From Beijerinckiaceae bacterium (GTDB lineage: Bacteria; Pseudomonadota; Alphaproteobacteria; Rhizobiales; Beijerinckiaceae), in the NCBI GenBank assembly GCA_947455285.1, contig CANGOK010000112.1, positions 1 through 9,816 on the forward strand: a DNA stretch of 9,816 nucleotides, read 5' to 3'. This document shows positions 6,952 through 9,816 of the stretch, piece after piece. Within the stretch, counting starts at the first letter, position 1. The number at the start of each line of letters is the position of its first letter. A program made the position numbers and the translations under genes. The notes beneath the pieces were generated by a model. The model ran no database searches, was not told the origin of the DNA, and saw nothing but the letters and a program-made list of their open reading frames with translations.

Positions 6952-6981
6952 ATTATGTTATTGAATAACTATTGTTGTCAA
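6952..6981 (-). promoter_or_regulatory. Strong sigma70 promoter giving a probably leaderless NYN-orfA mRNA
   Basis: On the minus strand TTGACA (6981-6976, perfect) is followed after 18 bases by CATAAT (6957-6952, five of six). The last -10 base lies six bases before ATG 6945, so the expected start of transcription is the A of the start codon. No Shine-Dalgarno sequence is present upstream of this ATG. It is by far the best promoter match in the window. Confidence 0.75.
6957..6969. promoter_or_regulatory. Palindrome inside the NYN promoter spacer, candidate operator
   Basis: GTTATT-G-AATAAC is a perfect 13-bp palindrome lying between the -10 and -35 boxes. A second, TGTTG-T-CAACA (6973-6983), covers the -35 box. 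A dimeric repressor bound here would block polymerase; the OrfA-like helix-turn-helix protein encoded in the same operon is one candidate. Confidence 0.45.
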
Positions 6982-7067
6982 CAGTATTCAAAGATGACGT
7001 AACGTAAGAATATTATGTTAACGACGAATTTAATCTATAACTTAGCTGTAAAAATTCCAGATTTATA

Positions 7068-7089
7068 ATATAATTAACCATAATTATAT
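7068..7089. repeat. Perfect 9-4-9 inverted repeat
   Basis: ATATAATTA, a four-base centre ACCA, then TAATTATAT form a perfect inverted repeat of 22 bp. It lies 35 bases after the ATPase stop and 123 bases before the NYN-like start. The stem is all A-T, so it is a poor RNA terminator and more plausible as a protein-binding site. Confidence 0.6.
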
Positions 7090-7123
7090 GTATTACTTCA
7101 GCATAACCATATGGGCTAAGGCG

Positions 7124-7912
7124 TCACCACCACGAACCAGCCGGCGCCTGCGAATCGCGTTTCGTGCTTGCGCCAACCGGCTGCGACAAGGAGCCGTCGA
7201 GCGCCGCGAGCACGGCGCGTTTCGCCTCAACGAAGCCGGGCGACAGACGATCACGCGGGCGCGGCAGGGGAATCGGAATGTCAGCGAAGACACGTCCGGG
7301 ACGCGGCTGCATCACCACCGCGCGATCAGCCAAGGCAGCGGCCTCCTCGACGTCATGGGTGACGAGCAAAAGGGTCGGCTGACTGGCCTCCCACAGGGCC
7401 AAGAGATGGTCCTGCAAGGTGGCGCGGGTCAGGGCGTCGAGGGCGGAGAAGGGCTCGTCCATGAGCAGCACCTTCGGCCGCGTCACCAGCGCGCGCACGA
7501 TGGAGACGCGCTGCGCCTGACCGCCCGAAAGCTCGCGCGGCCAGCGTGATCCATAGCCCGCAAGGCCAACCTTCAGCAGCGCTTCCTCAACAAGGTCGCG
7601 ACGCTCGCTGGCAGGCAAATGTTCAAGACCAAAGCCGATGTTCTCGGCGACGCTGAGCCATGGCAACAGGCGCGGTTCCTGAAAGACGAAACCAACGGCG
7701 GCATGCGGGCCGGAGATGACCTCGCCATCAACGCTCACCGTGCCTTGAGTCGGCGCTTCAAGACCGCTGACGAGGCGCAGGAGAGTCGTCTTGCCGCAAC
7801 CCGAACCGCCGACCAGCGCGACGATCTCGCCCGCCTCCACATTGAGGCTGACGTTGTCGAGCGCATGGGCGCCGTTGGGATAGACCTTGTCGAGGTTCGC
7901 AAGGGAAAGCAT
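7124..7912 (-). CDS. ABC importer ATPase, sulfonate/nitrate/taurine type
   Basis: This 262-residue ATPase has all nucleotide-binding motifs in order: Walker A GGSGCGKTT (35-43), Q-loop FVFQEPRLLPW (Q78), signature LSGGQAQR (128-135), Walker B VLLMDEPFSALD (148-159) and H-loop LLVTHD (H186). The sequence RLLPWLSVAENI after the Q-loop is typical of the SsuB/TauB/NrtD group. It should form a dimer on the cytoplasmic face of the permease and power import. ATG 7912 follows the permease stop in the arrangement TGACATG, a one-base gap, so the two are probably translated in a coupled way. The C-terminal tail ending PAGSWW is not conserved as far as I know. It is the last gene of the transporter operon. 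Confidence 0.95.
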   Translation of the reverse strand: MLSLANLDKVYPNGAHALDNVSLNVEAGEIVALVGGSGCGKTTLLRLVSGLEAPTQGTVSVDGEVISGPHAAVGFVFQEPRLLPWLSVAENIGFGLEHLPASERRDLVEEALLKVGLAGYGSRWPRELSGGQAQRVSIVRALVTRPKVLLMDEPFSALDALTRATLQDHLLALWEASQPTLLLVTHDVEEAAALADRAVVMQPRPGRVFADIPIPLPRPRDRLSPGFVEAKRAVLAALDGSLSQPVGASTKRDSQAPAGSWW

Positions 7913-7913
7913 G

Positions 7914-8744
7914 TCAGCCGCTCCGCGCGAAAGAATCCTGCCATGACAGCAGGGGCCTTGTGGCGACCAGAATCAACCAGTCAGCGGCCTTCCCCAATAC
8001 GGCGAAGCAGAGAATCGCCGCAAGAATTTGGTCGGGCTTGCCGAGCTGCTGACCATCGACCAGCAGATAGCCAAGCCCTTCGGACGCGCCCATGATTTCG
8101 GCCGCCACCACGAACATGAACCCAAGCCCAAGGCCTGAGCGCAGGGCGACGATCGTGTCGGGCAGGATCGCAGGAAGAAGGATGCGCCGCGCCAGCTTGA
8201 GACGCGACAGGCGAAAGGCCCGGCCCACCTCGACGATCTTGCGATCCACATTGGCGATGGCGCCCATGACGCCAAGATAGACCGGGAAGAAGCAGCCCAC
8301 CGCGATCAACGCGATCTTGGAGGGCTCGAAAATTCCCAGCCACAGAATGAACAGCGGCACCCAGGCGAGCGAGGGAATGGCGCGCAGGGCCTGCAGGGTC
8401 GGATCAAGAAGGCGGCGCGCCAATGTGGAGGACCCCGTGAGGGCGCCAAGCATGACGCCCGCGACGGCGCCGAGGCCAAAGCCGAGGCCGACGCGCAATA
8501 AGGTCGCCACCACATGCGTGGTCAACGCGCCGGTGGAGGCGAGCTTCCAGAGGGTTTCGGCGATGCGCGAGGGCGGCGGAAGAAGACGCGCCTGCACGAG
8601 GCCCGCGCGAAAGGCGGCCTCATAGACGAGCGCGGCGGCGACAGGGAGAATCAGGCCATAAACAAACCCGCCGCCGATGCGCGCAGAAGCTGCGCGCGCG
8701 GGCGTGCGGGCTGTCATTTTCTGGGCGATCTGCATATCGCTCAT
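7914..8744 (-). CDS. ABC importer permease, sulfonate/nitrate/taurine type
   Basis: Starting at ATG 8744 this is a 276-residue membrane protein with about six predicted helices (near residues 26-46, 79-104, 126-148, 149-166, 196-218, 241-262). The EAA-like coupling loop is VGRAFRLSRLKLARRILLPA (173-192), where the ATPase docks. RLLPPPSRIAETLW (53-66) is the usual SsuC/TauC-type segment before the second helix. The longer frame to 8837 would overlap the binding-protein gene and adds a non-conserved basic tail, so I reject it. The ribosome site is imperfect: GGAG (8759-8756) is 11 bases from the ATG and its first two bases form the foot of the hairpin at 8758-8780. ATG 8735 is a possible alternative start. 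It lies between its binding protein and ATPase, as usual for this family. Confidence 0.93.
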   Translation of the reverse strand: MSDMQIAQKMTARTPARAASARIGGGFVYGLILPVAAALVYEAAFRAGLVQARLLPPPSRIAETLWKLASTGALTTHVVATLLRVGLGFGLGAVAGVMLGALTGSSTLARRLLDPTLQALRAIPSLAWVPLFILWLGIFEPSKIALIAVGCFFPVYLGVMGAIANVDRKIVEVGRAFRLSRLKLARRILLPAILPDTIVALRSGLGLGFMFVVAAEIMGASEGLGYLLVDGQQLGKPDQILAAILCFAVLGKAADWLILVATRPLLSWQDSFARSG

Positions 8745-8757
8745 AAGCGGTTCGTCT

Positions 8758-8780
8758 CCGGCGGCGGGTGGCGCCGCCGG
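8758..8780 (-). promoter_or_regulatory. GC-rich hairpin between binding-protein and permease genes
   Basis: A nine-base-pair stem (arms 8758-8766 and 8772-8780, CCGGCGGCG / CGCCGCCGG) closes a five-base loop. On the coding strand no T-run follows, so it is not a full terminator. Such hairpins after a binding-protein gene usually protect the upstream mRNA or cause partial termination, giving more binding protein than permease. It also overlaps the start of the permease ribosome site. Confidence 0.65.
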
Positions 8781-8790
8781 GGTTTTAAGC

Positions 8791-9765
8791 TTACTTCGGC
8801 GAAACCGCAAAGCGCGTGTCGATAAGAGCCTCAACAACGCCCTTCACATCGTCCTTCGCCTCGATGACGCCAGCCTTCTGCAGGGCGAGGCCCGCAGCGA
8901 GGATCGTCTCCTTCGTCGATGCGATGCTGGTCGAATTATTGGTGAGATCGGTGCGCTCGAGCTGCTTGGCGATGACCGCGTCAGGCAGCTTGGTTTCGGC
9001 GACGAGAAGCTTCTTCAGCTCGTCGGGGTTCTTGAGCGCCCACTGACGGGCCTCTTCATAGACCTTGAGCACGCGGGCCACGATCTGCGGGTTCTGCTGG
9101 GCGAAATCTTCGCGGGTGTTCAGCACGCCCCAGGTGTTGTCTTCGGCCTTGCGGAAAAACAGCTTGGCGCCCTCTTCGACCTCAGCCTGCGCCATGATCG
9201 GATCAAGACCCGCCCAGGCGTCGACATCCTTGCGCAGCAGCGCGGTCTTGCCATCGGCATGCTGCAGGAGAACAAGCTTCACGTCGCGCTCGGTGAGGCC
9301 CGCGCTGTCGAGCGAACGAACGAGGAAGATGTGCGGATCGGTGCCGCGCGTCACGGCGACGGTCTTGCCCTTGAGATCGGCAGGCTTGGTCACGCCGCTG
9401 TCGGCGCGGGTGACGAGCGCCGTCCATTCAGGACGCGAGAAGACGCCGACGGCCTTGATCGGATTGCCGTTGATCTTGGCGATGAGCGCGGCAGCGCCGG
9501 CCGTCGAGCCAATGTCGATCGAGCCCGCGTTGAGGAATTCCAGCGCCTTGTTGGAGCCCGCTGAGAAGACCCAGCGCACGGCGATCTTGTCCGCCTCGAA
9601 TTCCTTCTCGAGAAGCTTCTTCTCCTTGAGGACGAGGGAGAGGGGGTTGTAGGTCGCCCAGTCGACGCGGATTTCGCTCGGCGCCGCAAGGGCTGGCGTA
9701 AGGCTGAGGGCGGAGAGGGCGAAACCGGCGGCGAGGCCAGCCACGGAACGACGCGTCAGATTCAT
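8791..9765 (-). CDS. ABC importer periplasmic binding protein, aliphatic sulfonate (SsuA)-like
   Basis: This 324-residue protein has an export signal: MNLTRRSVAGLAAGFALSAL, cleavage likely after ALA near residue 27. The paired arginines (R5, R6) make a Tat route possible, but the motif is incomplete. The mature part follows the SsuA/NMT1 binding-protein pattern: VDWATYNPLSLVLKEKKLLE (34-53), FSAGSNKALEFLNAGSIDIG (67-86), then DLKGKTVAVTRGTDPHIFL and the inter-lobe DAWAGLDPIMAQAE. It should capture a small organic anion such as a sulfonate in the periplasm and hand it to the permease; the real ligand is not readable from sequence. GGAG stands before ATG 9765 at a good distance. It is the first visible gene of the operon and 46 bases separate it from the permease. 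Confidence 0.93.
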   Translation of the reverse strand: MNLTRRSVAGLAAGFALSALSLTPALAAPSEIRVDWATYNPLSLVLKEKKLLEKEFEADKIAVRWVFSAGSNKALEFLNAGSIDIGSTAGAAALIAKINGNPIKAVGVFSRPEWTALVTRADSGVTKPADLKGKTVAVTRGTDPHIFLVRSLDSAGLTERDVKLVLLQHADGKTALLRKDVDAWAGLDPIMAQAEVEEGAKLFFRKAEDNTWGVLNTREDFAQQNPQIVARVLKVYEEARQWALKNPDELKKLLVAETKLPDAVIAKQLERTDLTNNSTSIASTKETILAAGLALQKAGVIEAKDDVKGVVEALIDTRFAVSPK

Positions 9766-9793
9766 GATGTCTACTCCAAAGGGGCGTGGACGC

Positions 9794-9807
9794 AGCCCCT
9801 CGGGGCT
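9794..9807 (-). repeat. Small GC inverted repeat in the leader of the transporter operon
   Basis: AGCCCC / GGGGCT meet over a two-base centre (a five-pair stem with a four-base loop is more likely in RNA). The same GGGGC run on the minus strand could instead pair with GCCCC at 9785-9781, giving two mutually exclusive hairpins just before the binding-protein ribosome site. The window ends before the promoter, so its meaning is open. Confidence 0.35.
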
Positions 9808-9816
9808 CTCCAGCGC

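Larger units (their letters stand above)
6946..7123. other. AT-rich intergenic region between the ABC ATPase gene and the NYN-like gene
   Basis: These 178 bases are strikingly more AT-rich than the GC-rich genes on both sides. They hold the NYN promoter, its palindromes, the 9-4-9 inverted repeat and an exact nine-base repeat ATTATGTTA at 6952-6960 and 7012-7020, 60 bp apart. I see no intrinsic terminator after the ATPase gene and no supported small gene. In alphaproteobacteria such AT-rich gaps are typical targets of MucR/Ros-like silencers and often mark acquired DNA; that link is inference. Confidence 0.7.

Noticed and set aside
7041..7070. Perfect TATAAT on the plus strand (7065-7070) as an outward promoter
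   Set aside because: No usable -35 box at 16-18 bases and no plus-strand gene follows; TATAAT is common by chance in such AT-rich DNA.
7013..7081. A 22-codon minus-strand frame and a 17-codon plus-strand frame (7015-7068) in the AT-rich gap
   Set aside because: Neither has a ribosome site, and short frames are expected by chance.
8677..9564. A 295-residue plus-strand frame opposite the binding-protein gene
   Set aside because: It mirrors a well-supported SsuA-like gene, has no ribosome site and no recognisable domain.
1..9816. CRISPR arrays, tRNA or rRNA genes
   Set aside because: No regular repeat-spacer pattern and no recognisable RNA gene on either strand.

Overview
The window looks like chromosomal DNA of an alphaproteobacterium, most likely order Hyphomicrobiales (Rhizobiales). 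Three things point there: a Porin_2-type outer-membrane porin whose mature N-terminus starts ADLPTKKAAPVNYVKICDAY, GC-rich coding DNA, and short AT-rich regulatory gaps. The genus cannot be fixed from the sequence. All genes except one marR regulator lie on the minus strand, so the biological reading order runs from the right end to the left.

Right part (about 7124-9816): a three-gene ABC importer operon of the sulfonate/nitrate/taurine type. It has a periplasmic binding protein with a signal peptide, a permease with an EAA-like loop, and an ATPase with every nucleotide-binding motif intact. A GC-rich hairpin separates the binding-protein and permease genes. Permease and ATPase are joined by a TGACATG stop/start junction.

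Middle (about 5963-7123): a very AT-rich gap followed by a small two-gene operon. The gap holds a near-consensus sigma70 promoter placed so that transcription should start at the ATG itself (a leaderless mRNA), with palindromes over the promoter and a perfect 9-4-9 inverted repeat further upstream. The first gene encodes a NYN/PIN-like nuclease-fold protein that appears to have lost most catalytic acidic residues. The second encodes an orphan protein resembling OrfA of IS3-family transposases (helix-turn-helix plus leucine zipper) with no OrfB. This pair is the least ordinary part of the window; its function is unknown.

Centre-left (about 3758-5962): a MarR-family regulator and a large porin are divergently transcribed. 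The region between them carries repeated TACGAT-type elements and two perfect inverted repeats over the likely porin promoter, which suggests MarR control of porin and/or marR. The porin gene ends in a clear intrinsic terminator.

Left part (1-3744): an operon encoding a TAXI-family solute-binding-like protein without a signal peptide, hydantoinase/oxoprolinase subunit A (HyuA), and the N-terminal 222 residues of subunit B (HyuB), which runs off the left edge. This set suggests ATP-dependent opening of a cyclic amide, hydantoin, lactam or related substrate. The binding-like protein may be an intracellular substrate sensor, or the remnant or partner of a TRAP transporter not present here.
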